Assembly (NCBI GenBank): GCA_029961685.1
Contig: JARWKL010000004.1
Location: forward strand, 29,579,610-29,643,609
Origin: Aristolochia californica
Taxonomy: Eukaryota; Streptophyta; Magnoliopsida; Piperales; Aristolochiaceae
Direction: 5' to 3'
DNA: 64,000 nt
How positions within the stretch are numbered: the first letter of the stretch is position 1; the number at the start of each line of letters is the position of its first letter. This document shows, piece by piece, positions 51,412 through 62,799 of this stretch. A program made the translations under genes and the position numbers. The notes under the pieces are model-generated. The model had not been told where the DNA came from and ran no database searches. It saw only the letters and a list, made by a program, of their open reading frames with translations.

Positions 51412-53414
51412 GAGGTTTTGCAATCGTCGGGAAAAGTGGAAGGTGGGGGATTTTTAATTGTGTGTTGACTCCCAATCCATAAGTCATTGCTTACAAAAAT
51501 ATAGCCGGTTATGCATGATAAATAACATTACAATCATCTACGATCGTTATGTCTCCTTTTTGTAAATAGGAAAAATAATGGCTTGTTTGAGTCGGGTAAA
51601 TATCCCACCACACCTTCCCTTGAGAATTTAATGTTACTCACTTTAAAGGTTTGGATCCATATGTAGTTTGCTTCATTAACATGTTTCAAGCATGCATATC
51701 CATTTTTTAAAACAAGTGCAGAAAAATCTCTCTTATGAAATTTTGAGCTATTAGGGTTGAACTAGTGGAATATTCCAAACTTGGATAACAAAACTTGTGT
51801 TCAATTGTGGTGTGTGAATAAATTTTCATTACTTACATTTGTTATTTCTTTAAATTTGTTCCATACATAAAATCTAAAATTATCATTTTGTTGTGATCTA
51901 TTTGCCTTTTATCTCTTTTTTTGTTTACGAGATGAAGGGAAAGTGAAAACTCAACTTTAGATTTAGGAAAAAGGTATACATCCAAAATGGAAATGCACAA
52001 TACGCAAATGTAGAGAGTGTTAATTCCAAAAAGTGTGTTTAATTTTGAGGGATTTTAAACTCTTTTTAATTTTTATATATCAGGTTTTGCAATCGTCGGG
52101 AAAAGGGGGAGCTTGAGGATTCTATACTGAGTGTTGACTCCCATTCCATAAGTTATTCTTTACCAAAATCTAGCCTGTTACACATGATAAATCACTTTAA
52201 AATCATCTATGATCGTTAGGTCAGCTTTTTGTAAATGGGCAAAATAATGACTTGTTTGACTCGGGTAAATATCCCACCGCACGTTCACTTGAGAATTAAA
52301 TTTTATTCTCTTTAAATGGTTTGGATCCATAGGTCATTTACATCTTTAACATGTTTCAAGCATGCATATCCATTTTTTAAAACATGTGTTGAAAAATCTC
52401 TTTCTAATAAAATTCCGAGCTATTAGGGTTGAACTAGTTGAATTTCCCAAACTTGGATAACAAAACTTTTGTGTTCATTTGTGGAGTATGAATAAATTTT
52501 CGTTACTTACATTTGATAATGCTTTAAATTATTTCCATACATAAACTCTAAAATTTTCATTTTGTTGTGTTCTCTTTGCCTTTTATCTCTTTTTTTGTCT
52601 ACGAGATGAACAGAAAGTGAAAACTCAAGTTTTGATTTAAGAAAAAAGTATACATCTAAAATGGAAATGAACAATGCACAAATTTATAGAGAGATAATTC
52701 CAAAAATAGTCTGTAATTTTTAGGGATTGTAAACTCTTTTTAGTTTTTATATATCAGGTTTTGCAATCGTCGGGAAAAAGGGGAGGTGGGGCTTTTTTAA
52801 CTGAGTGTTGACTCCCAATCCATATGTCATTCCTGAAAAAAAATAGCCTATTACACATGATAAATCACTTTACAATCATCTATGATCGTTAGGTGAGCTT
52901 TTTTGTAAATGGGCTAAATAATGGCTTGTTTGACTCGGGTAAATATCCCACCGAACCTTCACTTGAGAATTTAATGTTATTCACTTAAAAATGTTCCAAT
53001 CCATTGGTCATTTGCATATTTAACATGTTTCAATCAGGCATATCCATTTTTGAAAAATCTCTTTCTTAAAAAAATACGAGGCATCAGGGTTGAACTACTA
53101 GAATTTTCCAAACTTGGATAACGAAACTTTTTTTCTCATTTTTGGTGTGTGAATAAATTTTTTTACTTAATTTTTTTATTGCTTTAAATTCTTTCCATAC
53201 ATCCACTATAAAATTTTTATTTTTTTGTGATCTATTAGCCTTTTATCTCTTTTTTTGTCTACAAGATGAAGCGAAAGTGAAAACTCAAATTTTTATTTAT
53301 GAAAAAAGTATACATCTAAAATAGAAATGCACAATGCACAAATGTAAAGAGATATAATTTAAAAATGTGTCAGTAATTTTTAGGGATTTTAAACTTTTTT
53401 TAGTTTTTATATAT

Positions 53415-54626
53415 CAGGTTGTTCAATCATCGGGAATGGGGGGGAAGCGGGGGGTTTTTAACTGAGTGTTCACTCCCAATCCATTAGTAATTACTTAAAA
53501 AAATATTTCCCTTTATGTATGGTAAATCACTTTACAATCATCTATATCGTTTGGTCAACTTTTTGTAAATGGGCAAAATAATGGCTTGTTTGACTCAGGT
53601 AAATATCCCACTGCACCTCACCTGAGAATGTAATGTTGTTCTCTTTAAAAGGCTTCAACCCATAGGTCATTCACATCTTTAACATGTTTCAAGCATGCAT
53701 ATCCACTTCTTAAAACATGTGTAGAAAAATATTTTTCTTTTAAAATTAAGAGCTATTAGCGTTAAACTAGTGAAATTTCCCAAACTTGGATAACAAAACT
53801 TTTGTGTTCATTTGTGGTGTGTGAATAAATTTTCTTTACTTACATTTGTTATTCCTTTAAATTCTTTCCATACATTAACTCTATTATTTTCATTTTGTTG
53901 TGATCTATTTGCCTTTTATCTCTTTTTTTGTTTACAAGATGAAGAGATAGTGAAAAATCAAGTTTTGATTTAAGAAAAAAGCATATATCAAAAATTGAAA
54001 TGCACAATGAGCAAATATAGAGAGAGATAATTCCAAAAATATAGCCCGTTACGCATGATAAATCACTTTACAATCATCTATGATCATTAGGTCAATTTTT
54101 TTGTAAATGGGCAAAATAATGGCTGTTTTGACTCGGGTAAATATCCCACCGCACGTTCACTTGAGAATTTAAGGTTATTCTCTTTAAAAGGTTTGGATCC
54201 ATAGGTCATTTGCATCTTTACCATGTTTCAAACAAGCATATCCATTTTTTAAAACATGTGTAGAAAAATCTCTTTCATAAAATATTACGAGTTGTTAGGG
54301 TTGAACTAGTGGAATTTCCAAAACTTGGATAACAAAACATTTGTGTTCATTTGTGGTGTGTGAATAAATTTTCTTTACTTAAATTTATTATTTATTTAAA
54401 TTCTTTCCATATATAAACTCTAAAATTTTCATTTTGTTGTGATCTATTTGCCTATTATCTCTTTTTTTGTCTACAAGATGAAGAAGAAGTGAAAACTCTA
54501 GTTTCGATTTAAGAAAAAAGTATACATCAGAAATGGAAATGCACAATGCAGAAATGTAGAGTGATATAATTCCAAAAAGTGTTTTTAATTTTTAGGGATA
54601 GTAAACTCTTTTTAGTTTTTATATAT
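53415..54626 (+). repeat. Two monomers fused, boundary deleted (1212 bp)
   Basis: At about 54032-54042 'gataattccaaaaa' continues as 'tatagcccgttac'. About 134 bp spanning the end of one unit and the start of the next, including the marker and G-rich box, are missing. 'caaaaa' occurs at both parental positions (in 'ttccaaaaagtg' and 'ttacaaaaatatag') and is a plausible shared sequence for the join. Confidence 0.85.
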
Positions 54627-57600
54627 CTGGCTTTCCAATCGTCGGGAAAAGGGGGAGGCGACGGATTTTAACTGATTTTTGACTCACAATACTTAAGTCA
54701 TTCCTTAAAAAAATATAGCCCGTTACGCATGATAAATCACTTTACAATCATCTATGATCGTTCGGTCAGCTTTATGTAAATGGGCAAAATAATGGCTTGT
54801 TTGACTCGGGTAAATATCCCATCAAACCTTTACTTGAGAATTTAATGTTATTCTCTTTAAAAGGATTGGATCCATAGGTCATTTGCATCTTTAACATATT
54901 TCAAGCATGCACATCCATTTTTCAAAAAAAGTCTAGAAAAATCTTTTTCTTTTCAAATTACGAGCTATTATGGTTGAATTAGTGGAATTTCCCAAACTTG
55001 GATAACAAAACTTTTGTGTTCATTTGTGGTGTGTGAATAAATTTTCTTACTTAGATTTGTTATTGCTTTAAATTCTTTCCATACTTAAACTCTAAAATTT
55101 TATTTTTGTTGTAATCTATTTGCTTTTTATCTCTTTTTTTTACTACGAGATGAAGGAAAAGTGAAAACTCAAGTTTTGATTTAAGAAAAAAATATACATC
55201 TAAAATGGAAATGCACAGTTTACAAATCAAGAAAGATATAATTCCAAAAGATTCTGTAATTTTTAGGGACTGCAGACTCTTTTTAGTTTTTATCAATCAG
55301 GTTTCGCAATCATCGGGAAATGCCTGAGGCGGGGGATTTTTAACTGAGCGTTGACACCAGTTCCATATGACATTCCTTAAAAAAATATAGCCCGTTACGC
55401 ATGATAAATCACTTAACAATTATTTATGATCGTTTGTAAATGGGCAAAATAATGGCTTGTTTGACTCGAGTAAATATCACACTGCGCCTTCACTTGAGAA
55501 TTTAATGTTATTCTCTTTAAAAGGATTGGATCCATAGGTAATTTTCATCTTTAACATGTTTCAAGCATGCATATCTATTTTTTAAAACATATGTAGAAAA
55601 TCTCTTTATGATAAATTTCTGAGCTATTAGGGTTGAACTAGTGGAGTTTCCCAAACTTGGATTACAAAACTTTTGTGTTCATTTGTGGTGTGTGAATAAA
55701 TTTTATTTACTTACATTTGTTATTGCTTTAAATTCTTTCCATACATAAACTCTTAAATTTTCATTTTCTTGTGATCTATTAGCCTTTTATCTCCATTTTT
55801 GTCTACGAGATGAAGGGAAAGCGAAAATTGATGTTTTGATTTAAGAAAAAATTATACATCTAAATTGGAAATGCACAATGCACAACTGTAGAGAGAGAAA
55901 ATCCAAAAAAGTGTCTGTAATTTTTAGGGTTGTAAACTCTTTTTAGTCTTTATATCTTAGGTTTTGCAATCATCAGGAAAAGGGGGAGGCAGGGGATTTT
56001 TAACTGAGTGTTGACTCCCAATCCATAAATCATTCCTTACAAAAGAAAAGCCCGTTATGCTTTATAAATCACTTTACAATCATCTATGATCGTTAGGTCC
56101 GCTGTTTGTAAATGGGAAAAATAATGGCTTGTTTGACTCGGGTAAATATCTCACCGTATGTTCACTTGAAAATTTAATGTTATTCTCCTTAAAAGGTTTC
56201 GATCCATTGGTCATTTGCATCTTTAACATATTCCATTTTTTAAAACATGTGTAGAAAAATCCCTTTCTTATAAAATTCCTAGCTAATAGGGTTGAACTAG
56301 TGGAATTTACCATAGGTGGATTACAAAACTTTTGTGTTCATTTGTGGTGTGTGAATAAATTTTCATTACTTACATTTGTTATTGCTTTAAATTCTTTCCA
56401 TACATAAACTCTAAAAGTTTAATTTTGTTGTGAATATTTGCCTTTTATCTCTTTTTTTGTTTATGAGATGTAGGGAAAGTGAAAAGTCAAGTTTTGATTC
56501 AAGAAAAATGTATACATCAACATGGATATGCACTATGCACAAATGTAGAGAGAGATAATTCTAAAAGGTATCTGTAATTTTTATAGATTGTAAACTCTTT
56601 TTAGTTTTTGTATATCAGGTTTTGAATCGTCGAGAAAAGGGGGATGCCGGAATTTTTAACTGAGCGTTGAATCCCAATCCATAAGTGATTCCTTACAAAA
56701 ATGTAGCCCATTATGCATGATAAATCACTTTACAATCATCTATGATCGTTACGTCAGCATTTTATAAATGGGCAAAATAATGACTTATGTGACTCGGGTA
56801 AATATCCCACCGCACGTTCACTTCAGAATTTAATGTTATTCTCTTTAAAGGGTTTGGATCCATAGGTCATTTGCATCTTTAACATGTTTCACGCATGCAT
56901 ACCCATTTTTTAAAACATGTGTAGAAAAATCTCTTTCATATAAAATTCCGAGCTATTAAGGTTGAAATAGTGGACTTTCCCAAACTTGGATAACAAAACT
57001 TTTTTGTTCATTTGTGGTGTTTGAATAATTTTTCTTAATTACATTTTTTATTGCTTAAAATTATTTCCATACATAAACTCAAAAATTTTCATTTTTTTGT
57101 GACCTATTTGCCTTTTATCTCTATTTTTTGTCAACGAGAAGAAGTGAAAGTGAAAAGTCACATTTTGATTTAAGAAAAAAGTATACTTCTAAAATTGAAA
57201 TGCACAATGCAAAAATTTAGAGAGAGATAATTCGAAAAAGTGTCTGTAATTTTTAGGGATTGTAAACACTTTTTAGTTTTTATATATCAGGTTTTGCAAT
57301 GGTCGGGAAAAGGGGGAGGCGGGGGATTTTTAATTGAGTGTTCACTCCCAATCCATAAGTCATTCCTGAAAAGAAATATAGTCTGTTATGCATGATAAAT
57401 CACATTACAATCATCTATGATCGTCAGGACAATTTTTATTAAATAGGCAAATAATGGCTTCTTTGACTTAGGTTAATATCCCACCGAACCTTCACTTGAG
57501 AATTTAATGTTATTCTCTTAAAAAGGTTTGGATCCATAGGTATTTTGCATCTTTAACATATGTCAAGCATGCATATCCATTTTTTAAAACGTGTCTTGAA

Positions 57601-60600
57601 AAATAATTTTCTTCTAAAATTACGAGCTATTAGGGTTGACTTAGTGGAATTTCACAAACTTGGATAACAAAACTTTTGTGTTCATTTGTGGTGTGTGAGT
57701 AAATTTACTTTACTTACATTCATTTTTTCTTTAAATTCTTACCATACATAAACTCTAAAAATTTTATTTTGTTGTAATCTCTTTCCTTTTATCTCTTTTT
57801 GTCTACAAGATGAAGGGAAAGTTAAAACACAAGTTTTGATTTAAGAAAAAACTATACATCTAAAATGGAAATGCACAATGCACAAATTTAGAGAGAGATA
57901 ATTCCAAAAAGTGTGTGTAATTTTTAGGGATTGTAAACTCTATTTAGTTTTTATATATCAGGTTTTACAATGGTCAGGAAAAGGGGGAGGCAGGGGAATT
58001 TTAACTAAGTGTTGACTCCCAATCCATCAGTCATTCCTTACAACAATATAGCCCGCTACGCAAGATAAATCACTTTACAATTACTAATGATCATTAGGTC
58101 AGCTTTTTGTAAATGGCAAAATAATTGCTTGTTTGACTCAGGTAAATATCACACCGCACCTTCACTTGAGAATTTAATGTTATTCTCTTGAATAGGATTG
58201 GATCCATAGGTAATTTGCATCTTTAACATGTTTCAAGCATGCATATCCATTTTTTAAAACATGTGTAGAAAATCTCTTTATGATAAATTTCTGAGCTATT
58301 AGGGTTGAACTAGTGGAATTTCCCGAACTTGGATTACAAAACTTTTGTGTTCATTTGTGGTATGTGAATAAATTTTCTTTACTTACATTTGTTATTGCTT
58401 TAAACTCTTTCCATACATAAACTCTAAAATTTTCATTTTCTTGTGATCTTTTTGCCTTTTATCTCCTTTTTTTTCTACGAGATGAAAGGAAGTGAAAATT
58501 GAAGTTTTGATTTAAGAAAAAAGTATACATCTAAATTGGAAGTGCACAATGCACAATTGTAGAGAGAGAATATCCCAAAAAGTGTATGTAATTTTTAGGT
58601 GTTTTAAACTCTATTTAGTCTTTATATATCAGGTTTTGCAATCGTCAGGAAAAGGGGGAGGTGGGGGATTTTGAATTGAGTGTTGACTCCCAATCCAGAA
58701 GTCATTCCTTACAAAAAAAAATCCCGTTATGCTTGATAAATCACTTTACAATCATCTATGATCATTAGGTCAACTTTTAGTAAATGGGCAAAATAATGGC
58801 TTGTTTGACTCAGGTAAATATCCCACCGAACCTTCACTTGAGAATTTCTTGATATTTCCTTTAAAAGGTTTGGATACATAGGTTTTTTGCATCTTTAACA
58901 TGTTTCTAGCATGCATATCCATTTTTTAAAAGATGTGTAGAAAAACCTCTTTCTTATAAAATTACGAGCTTTTAGGGTTGAACTAGTGAAATTTACCAAA
59001 CTTGGATAACAAAACTTTTGTGTTCAATTCTTGTGTGTGAATAAATTTTTTCTTTACTTACATTTTTTGTTGCTTTAAATTCTTTCCATACATATAATCT
59101 AAAATTTTCATTTTGTTGTGATCTATTTGACTTTTATCTCTTTTTTGGTCTACGAGATGAAGGGAAAGGGAAAACTCAAGTTTCGATTTAACAAAAAATT
59201 ATATATCTAAAATGGAAATAAACAATGCACAAATGTAGAGAGACATAATTCCTAAAAGTTTCTGTAATTTTTGGGATTGTAAACTCTTTTTTTTTTTTGT
59301 ATATCAGGTTTTGAAATCGTCGGGAAAAGGGGGATGCAAGAATTTTTAACTGAGTGTTGACTTCCAATCCATAAGTCATTCCTTACAAAAATATAGCCCG
59401 TTATGCATCATAAATCACTTTACAATCATCTATGATCATTGGGTCAGCTTTTTATAATTGGGCAAAATAATGGCTTGTTTGACTCGGGTAAATATCCCAC
59501 CGCACGTTCACTTGAGAATTTAATCTTATTCTCTTTAAAGGGTTTGAATCCATAGGTCATTTGCATCTGTAACATGTTTCAAGCATGCTTTTCCATTTTT
59601 TAAAACATGTGAAGAAAAATATATTTCTTATAAAATTACGAGCTATTAAGGTTGAACTAATGGAATTTCCAAAACTTGGATAACAAAACTTTTGTGTTCA
59701 TTTGTGGTGTGTGAATAAATTTTCTTTACTTACATTTGTTATTGCTTTAAATTCTTTAAATACATAAACTCTAAAATGTTGATTTTGTTGTGATCTATTT
59801 ACGTTTTATCTCTTTTTTTGTCTACGTAATGAAGGGAAAGTGAAAACTTAGGTTTTGATTTAAGAAAAAAGTATACATCAAAAATGGAAATGCACAATGC
59901 ACAAATGTACACAGATGTAATTCCAAAAACTGTCTGTAATTTTTACGGATTGTAAATGCTTTTTAGTTTTTATATATCTGGTTTTGGAAACATCGGGAAA
60001 AGGGGGAGGCGGGGGATGTTTAACTAAATGTTGACTCCCAATCCGTAAGTCATCCCTTACAAAAATATAACCCGTTACACATGATAAATCACTTTACAAT
60101 CATCTTTGATCATTAGGTCAGCTTATTGGAACGAGGCAAAATAATGGCTTGTTTGACTCGGTAAATATCCGACTGCTCCGTTAGTTGAGCATTTAATGTT
60201 ATTCTCCTTAAAAGGTTTTGATCCATAGGTCATTTGCATCTTTAATATGTTTCAAGCTTGCTTATCCATTTTTGAAAACATGTGTAGAAAAATCTCTTTC
60301 GTACAAAATTCTGAGCTATTAGGGTTGAACTAGTGGAATTTCCCAAACTTGGATAATAAAACTTTTATGTTCATTTGTGGGGTGTGAATAAATTTTCTTA
60401 ACTTACATTTGTTATTGCTTTAAATTTTTTCCAAACATAAACTCTAAAATTTTTATTTTGTTGTAATCTCTTTACCTTCTATCTCTTTTTGACTACAAGA
60501 GGAAGGGAAATTTAAAACACAACTTTTGATTTAAGAAAAAAGTATACATCTAAAATGGAAATGCATAATGCACAAATTTAGAGAGAGATTATTCAAAAAA

Positions 60601-61686
60601 GTGTCTATAATTTTTAGGGATTTTAAACTCTTTTTTGTTTTGATATATCAAGTTTTGCAATGGTCGGGAGAAGGGGGAAGCGGGGGATTTTTAACTGAGT
60701 GTTGACTCCCAATCCATAAGTCGTTCCTAAAAAAAATATAGTCTATTATACATGAAAAATCACATTACAATCATCTATGATCGTTAGGACAACTTTTATT
60801 AAATGGGCAAATAATGGCTTGTTTGACTCGGGTTAATATCCCACCGAACCTTCACTTGAGAATTTAATGTTGTTCTCTTAAAAAGGTTTCGATCTATAGG
60901 TCATTTGCATCTTTAACATATTTCAAGCATGCATATCCATTTTTTAAAACGTGTGTTGAAAAATCTTTTTCTTATAAAATTACGAGGTATTAGGGTTGAA
61001 TTAGTGGAATTTCCCAAACTTGGATTACAAAACATTTGTGTTCATTTGTGGTGTGTGATTAAATTTACTTTTCATACATTCGTTATTGCTTTAAATTCTT
61101 TCCATACATAAACTCTAAAATTTTCATTTTGTTGTAATCTCTTTGCCTTTTATCTCTTTTTGTCTACGAGAAGAAGGGAAAGTTAAAACACAAGTTTTTA
61201 TTTAAGAAAAAAGTATACATCTAAAACAGAAATGCACAATGCACAAATTTAGAGAGAGATAATCCCAAAAAGTGTCTATAATTTTTTGGGATTGTAAACT
61301 CTTTTTAGTTTTTATATATCAGGTTTTGCAATGGTTGGGAAAAGAGGGAGGCGGGCGATTTTTAACTGAGTGTTGAATCCCAATCCATAAGTTATTCGTT
61401 ACAAAAATATGGCCCGTTACACATGGTAAATATCTTTACAATTATTTATGATCGTTAGGTCAGCTTTTTGTAAATGGGCAAAATAATGGCTTGTTTGATT
61501 TGGGTAAATATCACATCGCACCTTCACTTGAGAATTTAATGTTATTCTTTTTAAAAGGATTGGATCCAAAGATAATTTGCATCTTTAACATGTTTCAAGC
61601 ATGCATATCCATTTTTTAAAACTTGTGTAGAAAATCTCTTTATGATAAATTTCTGAGCTATTAGGGTTGAACTAGTGGAATTTCCC
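54627..61686 (+). repeat. Short higher-order repeat (B-C-D-E order) before the inversion
   Basis: Monomers start at 54627 (A), 55298 (B), 55958 (C), 56616 (D), 57288 (E), 57959 (B), 58630 (C), 59305 (D), 59978 (other), 60649 (E) and 61320 (B, truncated). Type B has 'ctctttatgataaatttctg' and 'ggattggatcc'. Type C has 'gttatgctt' before the 'ataaatc' landmark. Type D has 'gggggatgc'. Type E has 'gcaatggtcggga' and 'tatagtct'. B-to-B spacing is 2661 and then 3361 bp, four and five monomers. The last unit stops at the inversion join. There are no genes. Confidence 0.8.
55958..56615 (+). repeat. Shortened type-C monomer (658 bp)
   Basis: About 15 bp are missing near 56230: 'ctttaacatat' runs into 'tccattttttaaaac', without the usual 'ttcaagcatgcata'. 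The reverse-strand counterpart keeps these bases, so the deletion probably postdates the inverted duplication. Confidence 0.7.
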
Positions 61687-62125
61687 AAAAATGAATGTAA
61701 GTAAAGTAAATTTATTCACACACCACAAATGAACACAAAAGTTTTGTTATCCAAGTTTGGGAAATTCCACTAATTCAACCCTAATAGCTCATAATTTTAG
61801 AAGAAAATTATTTTTCAAGACACGTTTTAAAAAATGGATATGCATGCTTAAAATATGTTAAAGATGCAAATGACCTATGGATCCAAACATTTTTAAGAGA
61901 ATAACATTAAATTCTCAAGTGAAGGTACGGTGGGATATTAACATGAGTCAAAGAAGCCATTATTTGCCCATTTAATAAAATTTGTCTTGATGATCATAGA
62001 TGATTGTAATGTGATTTATCATGCATAACAGACTATATTTTTTTCAGCAATGACTTATGGATTAGGAGTCAACACTCAATTAAAAATCCCCCGCCTCCCC
62101 CTTTTCCTGACCATTGCAAAACCTG
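61320..62125. repeat. Large imperfect inverted repeat across the inversion join
   Basis: The truncated forward monomer (61320-61686) and the matching part of the reversed monomer (about 61759-62125) face each other across roughly 70 bp of unpaired sequence. The arms are of different monomer types (B and E), so pairing would be imperfect, but the satellite is inverted in register. Such an arrangement could extrude a cruciform or fold back when single-stranded. Confidence 0.7.
61687..61691. other. Inversion join: array orientation flips
   Basis: Up to 61686 the sequence reads forward ('gtggaatttccc'). From 61692 onward it reads as the reverse complement of a monomer ('tgaatgtaagtaaagtaaat'). 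The five As between them fit both sides: the forward unit would continue 'cccaaac' and the reversed one begins 'aaaaaatgaatg', so about three bases are shared. The forward unit is cut after about 367 bp of its length and the reversed unit after about 434 bp. This is a break, not a perfect palindrome. Confidence 0.93.
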
Positions 62126-62799
62126 ATATATAAAAACTAAAAAGTGTTTACAATCCCTAAAAATTACAGACACTTTTTTGAATTATCTCTCTCTAAATTT
62201 GTGCATTGTGCATTTCAATTTTAGAAGTATACTTTTTTCTAAAATCAAAATTTGACTTTTCACTTTCACTTCTTTTTGTTGACAAAAAAAGAGATAAAAG
62301 GCAAATAGGTCACAAAAAAATGAAAATTTTTGAGTTTATGTATGGAAATAATTTTAAACAATAACGGATGTAACTAAAGAAAAATTATTCAAAAACCACA
62401 AAAGAACACAAAATTTTTATTATCCAAGTTTGGGAAATTCCACTATTTCAACCTTAATAGCTCGGAATTTTATATGAAAGAGATTTTTCTACACATGTTT
62501 TAAAAAATGGATATGCATGCTTGAAATATGTTAAAGATTAAAATGACCTATGGATCCAAACCTTTTAAGGAGAATAACATTAAATTTTCAAGTGAACGTG
62601 CGGTGTGATATTTACCCGAGTCAAACAAGCCATTATTTTGCCCATTTACAAAAAGTTGACCTAACGATCATAGATGATTGTAAAGTGATTTATCAAGCGT
62701 AATAGGATTTTTTTTTGTAAGGAATGATTTAAGGATTGGGAGTCAACACTCAGTTAGAAATCCCTCGCCTCCCCCTTTTCCCGGTGATTGCAAAACCTG
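62126..62799 (-). repeat. Hybrid C/D monomer in the inverted segment
   Basis: Read on the reverse strand, the first part matches type C ('ttgaaaatttaatg', 'attctccttaaaagg', the A-rich stretch before 'cttgataaatc'). The later part matches type D ('ctttcatataaaattccg', 'ggttgaaatagtgg', 'ttgtgacctatttgcc'). The switch falls between about 62475 and 62525. Relative to the forward copy, one monomer's worth of sequence is missing, as expected from an exchange between neighbouring C and D units. Confidence 0.78.

Larger units (their letters stand above)
44351..54626 (+). repeat. Divergent monomer block, many truncations
   Basis: Monomers start at 44942, 45616, 46283, 46956, 47661, 48334, 49010, 49660, about 50300 (marker lost), 50789, 51412, 52081, 52755, 53415 and about 54037 (marker lost). 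Intact units are 667-676 bp. There is no obvious higher-order period apart from the adjacent pair at 49010 and 49660. Nothing but satellite was seen, and no gene. Confidence 0.88.

Noticed and set aside
61681..61760. Inversion join as a transposon end or an unrelated insertion
   Set aside because: Both sides are satellite up to the shared A bases, with no foreign sequence or target-site duplication. An assembly artefact cannot be excluded from sequence alone, but the inverted units carry their own differences from the forward copy, which argues against a simple duplicated read.
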